Part shown: positions 18,433 through 27,910 of the stretch, piece after piece
How positions within the stretch are numbered: the first letter of the stretch is position 1
How the letters are laid out: each line of letters begins with the position of its first letter
Source: Amylostereum areolatum
Lineage: Eukaryota; Basidiomycota; Agaricomycetes; Russulales; Stereaceae
NCBI GenBank assembly: GCA_012932865.1
Contig: SAXG01000053.1
Coordinates: 1-64,000, forward strand
Length of the DNA stretch: 64,000 nt
Direction of reading: 5' to 3'
The notes under the pieces: generated by a model
Databases searched by the model: none
Told to the model about the DNA's origin: nothing
Seen by the model: the letters and a program-made list of their open reading frames with translations, nothing else
Made by a program: the position numbers and the translations under genes

Positions 18433-21400
18433 ATGCCTCCACGGGTCACCAAACGGGTTCTCAACGCATCCGGCCCTTCCCAGCCTGAGGTCAAGCGCGT
18501 TCGGTACGATGCCAAAGTATACCGGGGCCGCATTGTGAAGGTACAAAAGACCCTGAAGAAGCCGAGAGGTGTGCCCAAGCCGGACAGTCACCAAGGCGAA
18601 TCCTCTACACAGCCCAGCACTGTGACCCCTCTGGACCGTGCACTATATGACAATCAAGGTGACCTGGCTCTGTACGATACAGAGCCAGTGTACAGACCCA
18701 CAAGCACGGTACGTGGGTGTAAATGTCTATGCGTGAAATCGTCCCTGTGATCCTGCCCATCTAGTCGCAAAACGATTTCATGCGGCAATGGCTCCCAAAG
18801 GAGGGGATCTATACTCATGCCCTGTACGACCGGGAGGCACCCCCTGCCGGCGCAATATGCAGTCAGTGCCCCCTCAGCACTGACCAGGCTGATTTGTTTC
18901 GATGTCTTCTCTGTTTTGCACGACCAGTTTACTGTGGAAACTGTATGAAAGCGACTCATTCAAAACTCCCATTCCACAGGGTGCAACACTGGACCGGATC
19001 ATATTGGAAACCATCTTGGCTGCGAGAGGTTGGGGTATCCCTTTGCCTAGGTCATGGAGGGCAGGCATGTTCAGGTCATATAGGACCAGAAGAAGTTGCG
19101 ACTGATGCAGGTGAGCCCCGTGGGCAACAAGGGGGTGAACCCGGCTCGCCATCTGATGGAGCCGAGGTTATTGCCGACGAAAGTATGCCCGATCTTCTGA
19201 CAGCCGAGATTGAAGATGGTATGTGAGTGACAAACCATTGAATACCACTCATATCCATACAATGGAAAGTACAGGGGACAATATTGAAGATGAATTCATG
19301 GTCACAGGGGACGACACCTGGGACGACATCCCGCTCGAGGAGCCGGCTTCGGCTCCGGCCGATTCCTTACAGGATTTCGGCCCAGGAAGGTACGGAAAGG
19401 ATATGTATGGAAACAGCATCCTGACCATTCTCAACACCACTGGATACCATCAACTGGGTGTTCGTTGGTGCACGTGTCCCGATGCCAAGCCACACGATGA
19501 GCAGCTGTTTGCACACGGCATGTTTGCGACGAGTGTAAAGCGGCCACAAACAGCTTGCACGCACAATGTCCTGGACGAGTTCCTGATGGACAACCGAACC
19601 TGCACAACCACACCGTATGAATACATGATGAAGCTCAAGCATTTAACGAGCCGTTCTCAAGCTCATCTTCTCCCGGTGAGTGTTCCGTTGCGATTCACAG
19701 ACTCCAGACCGAATTCTGGGGCAGAATCGGTACCGAGAGTTTATGAGGATTGGCCAGCTCTGGCGACATTTACAACTGCGCATTCGCAATGGATCCACTC
19801 TTCCCGATGTACCCGATCCTGGGCCCGGTGAATATGCCGACTTCTGCCCCGCGTGTCCCCAGCCTGGCATAAACTTGCCCGAAAATTGGTTTCTGGATCT
19901 TAGAAGGTACGAACAGAGTAAATGGATCACAAACACGATATTGATTGCCATGTAGATGGTTATATCAACGGATAATTTTGCTCAATGGTAACTTTAAAGC
20001 GGAAGGCATGAAGATGCGACGCCCTGAGGATGATGTGGTTCTTTCCGACGGTCTTCAGTATCTTGTTAGATCTGAACGGTTCAAGATACATCTTCAGTCC
20101 GGGAAAGAATACGAGGAGGTACGTGCTCGGCCTGTCCTTTCGGCATGGTCTGACCGGGTAGGCAGAAGCCGACCTGCAACGAGCACAAGGCAGTGGCCAA
20201 AGCGAATGCAGAACGGCACCACCTGGTCACAACCGGTGTCGGCTCTGCAGCATGCCCACATGGATGCTTTTATCCTCATGCGTCGGTCAACTTTCAGAAG
20301 GGAGAAAGGTTTGTTTGGTCAGTTTTACAGAGGGGAAGTTGCTGAACTCCCACAAGGCAAGTCAACATGGACTATGCTTTTGTTAACGCCGTCAACTACT
20401 ACACGGAGGGTACCCCGTCTGTCCTCGGCATCTACGATATCAACTGCCAGTACTCGGTGAACTTTTTGAAGCGGGTGGACCAGTCTCCAGAACTATCCAT
20501 CAATGAGAAGATTCTCCTTCGATTTGCCATTGGGCTTTTCCACGTCCATGGCCACCAGGAGAGCTGTTTATGCCGTTACACACCGAGCTATATTCCTGGT
20601 GCCCGGACGACAGCCGGAGAGCTTCTGGAATCTATGTGGGCCGAACTTAACAAGGTATTCATATCGTGCCGCACCATGTCGGTCTCTCATCGTGCCGACG
20701 TTATCAACGATCACATGGCATGGCTCAACTGGAACAAATGGAGCAAAATCGGTATATCTTACGGCAACTTATTCCATACATGCTGACCCGCCTTTCAGTC
20801 CCGGTGCTATCGCGACAGCTTGAAAAGGCCCACACAGAGATGAAAGCAGCTGTGGAAGTGTTGGAAGAAATGACCCGCACCATACCGGATGACCTGGTGG
20901 CAACTTGGACGCAGATGGACGCAGAGGCACAGGCCCAACGGGACCGAGGCAATGTAGAAGGGATGCGCATCTACGATGTATCAATTCAGAAGGGTATGTG
21001 TTGACACTGTCTATCTGTCGTATCCGGGATAACACTATTTCAGCACCCACTCGTGCCGAGGTACTCTTTCGCCTTGCCGAAGCCGAGTCCGAAACCCGCG
21101 GCTCTCTCCCCGGGACGGCAAGCTGGTTGGTGGAGTGCTTGAAGGTGGAGGAAGTACAGTACGTTATCCCATATTTAGTGACTTGCCCAATATGACGATT
21201 CGAGCAGAGTTGCGCTGGAGGCACATGCGCGCCGAATGGGCCGAGCACCGACAAAGGACGCACTGAACAAGCTCCGAGATCGTCGCGTACGGCTCGCAAA
21301 TCGAATCAATGCAGTCGAGAGTGAATCGGCGCAGTTTCTCCAAGCCGAATCGCATCAGCCAATGGATTCGTGGGTCGATTTGGACATTGTTCCCAGAAAC

Positions 21401-22364
21401 GTAGGAGCCGATGAGGTTCCCCTCTACCCTGAAGATAGTGACGAGGAAGCCGACCCACCCGGCCCATTGACGCTTACCGAGGATATCCAGTCCGAGTTGC
21501 GCCCCCTTCCATTGCCCTCGTATATGACGGCACAGCAACGCGAACGCTTGGGTCTGCAAAGGCTGGCAGACCAAGAGCTCGAGCTTCGTGAGGCACAAAT
21601 GAGCACAGCTATAGAAGAAATACAAACCAGCCAGGGCCAAAAGTCAATCATCTTTCAGAAGGAGGTGCGTACAAGCCGAAGCCAGCGGACCTCAAACCGA
21701 TCGTGGGCCGGCGTGAAAGCCGTCGACAAAACCCTTCGGCACCATGTTCGAATGTATGCCAGAGCCCGACGAGCTGCCATAATACTTGGCCTCAGCGAAG
21801 AAAAGTGTACCACCAAGTTTTGGCCCATCCTGACCTCCGACCTGGCGGTGCACTCCTTTGTGATCGACCCGACGGAACGAGGACAACGGAATACACAGCT
21901 TCCGTGGTTCTGGCGGGTCAACATTCGAAGAGACACAGTTGATGTTCCGTACATGGATGAATGTGAGTCGGTCGCCCAGTGTGGAGTTGAGTGGGACTCA
22001 ATCGGGGCCCCACTTAGTCTGGCGTGTCCAGTGGCTAAAGGCGAATGCACGAGCCGAACGTTGGACCGAGGATTATATCGCGGTTCGGCATGAGATGGAT
22101 TGGGTCGTCAATATGTTTGACTTCAAGGCCAGGTGGTGGGCAGAGCTTGCGGGCCAATTACAAGCCGATGGATTTGCTGGCCATCGAGCTTACACACTTG
22201 GCGAGCAGGCATTCTGGCAGAGGAGAGCCGGATACGCTCGCGTAGAGTTTGGCCGAGCAAAGGGGCAGATCGACGGTGGGTCCATAGAGTATGAAGCCGA
22301 GCCGATTTCGCAGGAGCTGATAACGGGTGACCAGACTTTGGATATCCCACCACAAAGGGGGTAG
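18433..22364 (+). CDS. KDZ (Kyakuja-Dileera-Zisupton) family DNA transposase
   Basis: Eleven exons (18,433-18,708; 18,765-19,218; 19,275-19,675; 19,701-19,906; 19,956-20,118; 20,166-20,308; 20,357-20,751; 20,799-20,993; 21,044-21,158; 21,208-21,962; 22,018-22,364) join without a break into 1,149 residues. A cysteine cluster near residues 125-165 (ICSQCPL, FRCLLC, YCGNC and two His) and the later GVRWCTCP are the CxC motifs linked to this class. The RNase-H-fold core follows: LLNGNF (where families normally have an Asp before GNF), ACPHGCFYPHASVNFQKGER, then YDINCQY with the second catalytic Asp, HGHQESC, and TTAGELLESMWAELN with the expected Glu. The C-terminal third is helical, with DSDEEADPP and a Trp-rich end (RWWAELAGQ). 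The gene would move the surrounding element. The D-to-N change may have inactivated it. Confidence 0.9.
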
Positions 22365-22394
22365 ATGATGCCATGTTTTACAAAACCAATGTAA

Positions 22395-22436
22395 CAACAT
22401 ATTCGTTACAACATATTCGTTACAACATATTCGTTA
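22395..22436. repeat. Three tandem 14-bp repeats
   Basis: CAACATATTCGTTA is repeated three times in the 70-bp gap between the transposase stop and the stop of the convergent gene. It could lie in the terminator or 3' UTR region of both genes; no function is shown. Confidence 0.75.
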
Positions 22437-23106
22437 CATACCATAGCCCTGCAACGCTGCCTTGACGGTGTCAAGCCTCTCCACGAGCCTTCTCTCGGCT
22501 TCGGTCACCAGCTCCACGGCATGTTCGAGTGAACCCTCCTTTGCTTGACTGACCGCGAGGGCATTGAAAAGGTTTCCAATGAGATTCGAATCAGGGTAAA
22601 CCTTCACCACACAGTCAAATAAAGACAAGAAAATACAGGTCAAAGGCCGGTTACTTACCGGGGCAAATGTGTTGCACTTCATGATGTCAACCATGAATTC
22701 CACGGCAAAGTCCGGGATGTCCATGGCCGAGGTGTCGTAACCGTATTTCTTCCAGTTGATGGCTGTGCAGAGGCGATATTGAGGCGATTCGTCTGGGCGC
22801 AGAAGTGACGCGAGCGCCTGAGGGATCGAGTTGTACATATAGATTGTAGCTTGGGGGCCCAACAATAGGTACTCGCCCCACACAAGGGAAATTCTGAGCT
22901 GGGAGCATTAATGTCAGAGTGATATGAAGTGTGGCCGGACCGACAACAAACAACGGTACCATTTCGCGCATGAATACAAGCCGATCGGATTTGGAGACCG
23001 GGTGATTGGTGCGCACGATTGCTTTATCCAGGTCGGACAGAATGGCGTTCAAGTCGCCCGCCGTAATTCGGTTTGGAGAGGGGGTGCGCTGACGTTGGCG
23101 AGGCAT
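22434..23106 (-). CDS. KDZ-linked helical protein of 184 residues; function unknown
   Basis: Three exons (23,106-22,960; 22,898-22,659; 22,601-22,434) sum to 555 bases. The N terminus is basic and Pro-rich (MPRQRQRTPSPNR), then helical (LNAILSDLDKAIVRTNHPVS). The middle contains a hydrophobic block ISLVWGEYLLLGPQATIYMY and INWKKYGYDTSAMDIPDF. The end is a charged helix suitable for a coiled coil (EHAVELVTEAERRLVERL). The second intron is a multiple of three with no stop, so its retention would not break the frame. It is convergent with the transposase (70 bp apart) and divergent from the next gene (156 bp apart). No family recognised. Confidence 0.6.
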
Positions 23107-23262
23107 TGAGAGAGGAGGGAACTGTTGCAGCTTGAGGAAGGGAGAGAGGTTTCTGCACAAGGTCGCAGGCACCGTAAAATTTCAAGATGACGTCACGAAA
23201 CATTAATCAAAATCCAGTGACGCCACACTGGGCGCCTACACCCTTGATTCTCTCCCTTCACC
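23107..23262. promoter_or_regulatory. Shared divergent promoter region
   Basis: Only 156 bp separate the two ATGs (23,106 minus and 23,263 plus), so the genes probably share control sequences. It contains two TGACG-type motifs: GATGACGTCACG (23,187-23,198) and AGTGACGCCAC. The first holds the full palindrome TGACGTCA, the classical bZIP/CRE consensus. Binding is not shown. Confidence 0.5.
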
Positions 23263-24002
23263 ATGTCGAAAGCGTCTTACGGTCCAGAGGACCTGAACCC
23301 ATCTCTCGGCTCAAAGTCCTTGATTGTGTCCACCGTCAACATGATCAACAACCGACTCAACCGGGCCACCGAAGCTTTACTCGCAATTCACAACACTGGG
23401 GCGCGACTGGACAAGCATCCGAGAAAGGACATTTGGGTGGAAGGAATGGAAGCCGAATTAGTAAGTGTTGCATCTATCGGGGTGTTCCACCAATGAACTT
23501 TTCTAGACCGTCGCTTGTACACTCATTGGGCTAATGAACATGACGGGCTACACCTTGGCATGCCTGCCGCCCGCATTTACGGTGATCAGGAAGGCCGTGT
23601 TGGACGCAGTCGACAATAACGACCCTGATCTCCTTCAGCAGAAGTACATTGTATACATGCCGACCGTTCTTGAAGATCCATACTATAGCCCCTGGTGGGA
23701 AGAAGACGGTCCTCGGCTCAAGGACCCCTGGACGCCGGTGATGGAGCGCATCGCGGCTATGAGAGATAAGGTGAGTATATCTGTTGTCCACATAGTGTTC
23801 GTTTTGACTGTTCACCTAGCGAGGGGACTCTGGGCTTGACCCTGTCAGCACTGCCATTAGAGCGGCGTTGGCTTCTGCAAATGCTCAAGAAGCCGAGATG
23901 GCTCGGCTTCCAGACGATGGTGTTGGTAGTCTCGGAGGGCCCCCGGTTCAAGCGCAGAAGAGCAGACCTGGTTTAAGTGCAAAATCGCAACGTCGTGAAT
24001 GA
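23263..24002 (+). CDS. KDZ-linked protein of 214 residues; function unknown
   Basis: Three exons (23,263-23,460; 23,507-23,770; 23,820-24,002) sum to exactly 645 bases. The first exon encodes a helical start (SLIVSTVNMINNRLNRATEA). The second has a hydrophobic stretch TLIGLMNMTGYTLACLPPAF that may be a buried helix or weak membrane segment, then DAVDNNDPDLLQQKY and DPYYSPWWEEDGPRLKDPW. The third is Ala/Gly-rich with a basic end (KSRPGLSAKSQRRE). No domain recognised. Its place beside the transposase and its divergent partner suggest it travels with the element. Confidence 0.62.
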
Positions 24003-24339
24003 AAATGGTACGGTTTAGAAGGAGGAAGGACGGATGATGAGTGGGGACCGAAACAGGACGAAGGGATGGGGAGGTGAGCCGATAGGCCGGAAGCCGATGC
24101 AGACAGACGAGAAGCGGAAGTTACGGTACTGAGTATGTAAACCTGTTTTCCACAGCTCGTGTATGAACCATGCAAATTCGTGAAGCCTGTCAAGGAACCA
24201 GTTAATGGAAGGTATACCGTGGTGGGGGAATATAGAATTGTGCCGAGGGCGGAGAGCATGTGTGTGGGCCGAGCCACATGAGGTGCCGAGGTTTTGCGGC
24301 GCAAATAGTGTGGGCCCGCCGGAGAGATATAGGTTAGTC

Positions 24340-25035
24340 TTTGCACGGCGTGGGCCCAGTCGAGGCAGATGGGGGGACCCCGCGCACGAGGACCGTGGGC
24401 CCAGTGCAGATAGATGGGGAGACTCATCGCACGAGAAGCGTAGGCCCAGCCGAGGTAGATGAGGAATCCCCTCGCGCGAGGACCGTGGGCCCAACCGAGG
24501 GAGGTGCAGGACTGTCCGCACGGCGGTTGTGGGCCCAACCGAAGGAGCCGAGAGAGAAGGGACCGAAGGGGACAGGCCAGTGGGCACCCGGGGACAAGGA
24601 CCGTGGGCCCAGCCAAGGTAGACGAGGAGACCCCTCGCACGAGGACCGTGGGCCCAGCCGAGGTAGATGGGGAGACCCCTCGCGCGAGGACCGTGGGCCC
24701 AACCGAGGGAGGTGCAGGACTGTCCGCACGGCGGTTGTGGGCCCAACAGAAGGAGCCGAGAGAGAAGGGACCGAAGGGGACAGGCCAGTGGGCACCCGGG
24801 GACGAGGACCGTGGGCCCAGCCGAGGTAGATGAGGAGACTTCTCGCGCGAGGATCGTGGGTCCAGCCGAGGTATATGGAGGGACCCCTCGCGTGAAGATC
24901 GTGGGCCCAGCCGAGGGAGACGAGGAGAACCCTCGCGCGAAGACAGTGGGCCCATTGGGGAGACATGGAGGGAACCTTTGTTGAGAGCCGTGGGCCCGGC
25001 CAAGGAATACGGTCGGCTGTGCACGAGAACCGCGG
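24340..25035. repeat. 45-bp GTGGGCCC minisatellite, right flank of the KDZ region (part 1)
   Basis: Units of about 45 bp start GTGGGCCCAGCCGAGG and end CGCGAGGACC. A longer unit of about 208 bp is itself duplicated (from about 24,482 and from about 24,690). The array is cut at 25,035 by a retrotransposon and resumes at 32,533. Between 24,003 and 24,339 I see no gene. Long open frames on both strands here come from the repeat. Confidence 0.85.
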
Positions 25036-25493
25036 TGTCATGAACGGTCTATAATTTTCTTTTTACTTTACATCGGTTACACGCTTTAGGACTTATCGAC
25101 TTATCACCGGTCCGGCTCCACCTTGGCCCGGACCCGGCTCATCTATATCCCGCCCGGACCCACGTGACTCATCTCGGTCCGGGTCTGACTCCTTTCTCTT
25201 GACTCATGCTGTACGATACTGACTCATGCTGTGCTCTTTTACATACGACTGCTTACTTATACTTGGTCTGCTTACTGATCGCCGTGTATTGGTTGCTTAC
25301 CTAAGTCTCTCTCCTCTTGTGTATATAAGGCTCGCTCTCGCTGTACATATTCCTTATCTCGAGCTAGTCAATTCTACCGACTTTGCTTGCTTTCCCTCGT
25401 CTGTTGCCGTGTCTGATCGGCTCCCCTCTGTCGTCCTCATCTTCTAGTCAGCTGTGTCGTAACTTGGTGCCGTCGCACTAGTCGTTGCTGACA
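25036..25493 (+). repeat. 5' LTR, family C copy 1
   Basis: It is 458 bp. A TATA box (TGTATATAAGG near 25,320) lies about 170 bp before its end. The bases after it (TAAGCTTGAGATC) are where the primer-binding site should be; I do not recognise the tRNA. Confidence 0.92.
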
Positions 25494-25968
25494 TAAGCTT
25501 GAGATCTATTCACTCTTGCACCACCCTACGACCGTCCCTACGTACTGTAGCGTAGTAGTAGTAGTACCCGTCTGGTACTGACCTTGTCCTTCCCCCGTGC
25601 CGCCCTAGACCGTTACCCCCAGAGTACGCGACTCGTTACCCTGACATTGTGGTCGTGCGCACGTATACCGGTGCCGGCTTGACGTTTCCTCAAAATGTTA
25701 CACCTACTCGAGACTCTCCAATACCAGGAGTTGAAAGCTCAGAGGTGACAGTAGAAGGTGCACCTTTGGTGTAGGAAACGAGTAAAAGCGGCGAAACTGA
25801 GGAAAGCGGTTTAGGAAGTCTTTGGGCTCGTGTCCCCTAGACGAAGAGACAGCCAACAGGTCGAGAAGACTGAGGCAGACCGTCTTGCGATCTCATAACA
25901 GAACCACCTTCCCTCGACAAAATCTTCCCTTGCCGCACAGAGTAACCATTTCGACTGGGGGCTCGTGC

Positions 25969-26346
25969 ATGGAAGATTGGCGCTCGCAAGTACAAGAATT
26001 CATCCCCATCAGCCACGACGCTATCATCTCCCTCATCAACGAATCTAAAGACCCTTGGGCCTGGCACAATTGGAAGGTCGCCCTCGGCGTAGAAGAACTT
26101 GAAGACTCCGTCATAGACATCCACTTCTATCGCCTCAAAATAAGCGAACAAGGAAACGGAAACCTCTACGTCTACTCCTGCCCATACGTCACCTACCGCT
26201 ACAAACTCGAGCAACCCCCAAAATCCTTCTACGCGCCCAACGAGAAAATACCAGTGGACACTCGACACACCCACCGCCTCCTTACACCAGGCAACACCCC
26301 CAGCCCCACACCAGAGCCAGAGGTCATCGACCTCACCCACTTATAA
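25969..26346 (+). CDS. Leader ORF upstream of gag, family C
   Basis: 125 residues from the ATG at 25,969 to TAA at 26,344-26,346. It begins MEDWRSQVQEFIP, then INESKDPWAWHNWKVALGVE, a beta-rich stretch (VIDIHFYRLKISEQ, LYVYSCPYVTYRYKLE) and a Pro/Thr tail. The frame after the TAA is the gag frame, open without a break, so stop-codon readthrough would fuse it to gag. The TAA is also present in copy 2. The KDPW block resembles the leader of family B. Function unknown; a gag-accessory role is a guess. Confidence 0.55.
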   Translation: MEDWRSQVQEFIPISHDAIISLINESKDPWAWHNWKVALGVEELEDSVIDIHFYRLKISEQGNGNLYVYSCPYVTYRYKLEQPPKSFYAPNEKIPVDTRHTHRLLTPGNTPSPTPEPEVIDLTHL

Positions 26347-27910
26347 ACAATTCCCTCATTCGGACTCAACGGCTCCGACTCCAGTTCTGACTCCGACACC
26401 GACGTTGAGGACGAAAACTGCTACATATATCCCCTCCCTCTAGGCTTCACTGAACGAGGAAACAACTTCTTTGTCCAACTCGGAGACACCACTGTCGAAG
26501 TCGCCTTTGTAGCAACCCAAACAAGTGGCATCAGTTGGTACTTCGCCAACGAAAGCCAAGACGACCTCACTGAAGCCGACTTCAACCTCATCGCCGCCTC
26601 TGTCCTACCACCTGTCACCGACGAAGACTTCTCCAACCTCGACGAACCAATCATGGCTGCCCAGTGGATCCGCACCGACCCCCAACCCCCTCTCCCCGCC
26701 GAACTCGCCAACTGCACCGAAATCGGTGGAACATGGAACATTGTCATCGGCCAAACTGGCTCTCCCATCCAACACATGAATAACGGCACCGACGATGCCT
26801 GGCTCATGGAAGTAAATGGCCAATGGGTCGCCATCCCTGCCGTGCTTGTCGCTGCCCTCAACCTGCCACCCCCCCACCGTCAACGTCACGGCCCCCCCCA
26901 TCACAGTCAACCCCCCTGCGGTCACTGTTAGTGCCCCAGCCGCCGCCGCCGCCAGACCCCCCCGAAAGAAAGTCCACGCGAAAACTCCTGAAGGCTTCTC
27001 TGGGAAACGAGAGGACTTCAATGACTGGATGCGGTCGTGCGAGGAATACATGCGAGCTGCTGAGGATGACCTCGTGACGGACAAGGACAAAGTCCTCTTC
27101 ATTCTCACCTACATGACGGGGGAGGCAGCACGCACCTGGAAGGCCGAGTATGAGGATGCACACTTGGCCAATGGAGCCATGGTCGCCTGGGTGGACTTCC
27201 ACAAAGCACTCAAAGGGGCCTTCACCGACGTCAATGAGCAGCACCGTGCCGCAGTCGAACTGGACGGGTTCAAACAGACGAAGGGTACCACTGCCCATGA
27301 ATACTTCGCCAAGTTCGAGCAACTCGCAAGAAAGGCAGGATACTCCACGGCGCAGGACCCTATCCACCTCATGCAGCTGCTCAAACACAACGTCTACTAT
27401 CGGACCATCGACTCCATCTATGACAGTGGCCACGTTCCTCAGAAATATGAGGACCTCAAAGAGCGCATCATCCTGATCGACGGTCTGCGATAGGAGTGGG
27501 AGGACCTTAAGACCCAGCGCAGTGGACCCGTGCAGAACCAAAAACCCAAAGGACAAGGATCGTCCAATGGGCAACAAGGGGGGCAGGTCCCATGGCGCCG
27601 CGATGGAACCGGCACGGTGCACGGTGGCAAAGGTCAGCCGATGGACGTCAACCGTGTCGACATCAAGGGGCGATGCTTCCGCTGCGGACAGAATGGCCAC
27701 CAGGTGCGGGACTGCAGGGTGGACGTGAAGAACATCCGAGACATGTGGGGGAGGGACCGGTACACGGAACCACCAAAGCGGGAGGCTCGAGCACAGACGT
27801 TTGAGACGCCCACCGCCTGGGCTAGGAGCCTGTCGGCCGAAGATCGGAAAAGTGTGATGGACGCGCTTCAAGCTCAGCCGAAGGTGGAGGAGAAGAAGGA
27901 GGGTTTTTGA
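26347..27910 (+). pseudogene. Gag with CCHC knuckle, disrupted
   Basis: This is the same protein as the intact copy at 56,584-57,840. The conventional ATG is at 26,653 (MAAQWIRTDPQPPL). A run of seven C's near 26,869-26,876 has one more C than copy 2 and shifts the frame. Later, GLR-TAG at 27,491-27,493 replaces a CAG codon of copy 2. The frame includes EGFSGKREDFNDWMRSCEEY, YFAKFEQLARKAG and the knuckle CFRCGQNGHQVRDC. The stop TGA (27,908-27,910) overlaps the slippery TTTTT. Copy 1 would need Gag from another element to move. Confidence 0.88.

Noticed and set aside
2900..24002. TET/JBP oxygenase among the KDZ cargo
   Set aside because: Such genes are known beside KDZ transposases, so I looked for the HxD...H pattern in the cargo proteins; none showed it.
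24340..25035. CRISPR array
   Set aside because: The repeats have no unique spacers and the host is a eukaryote.
24015..25041. Frames of 200-358 codons on both strands in the 24-25 kb region
   Set aside because: They are read from the 45-bp minisatellite, whose unit length is a multiple of three; the repetitive products (for example LGWAHGPRARG) reflect the DNA repeat, not selection.
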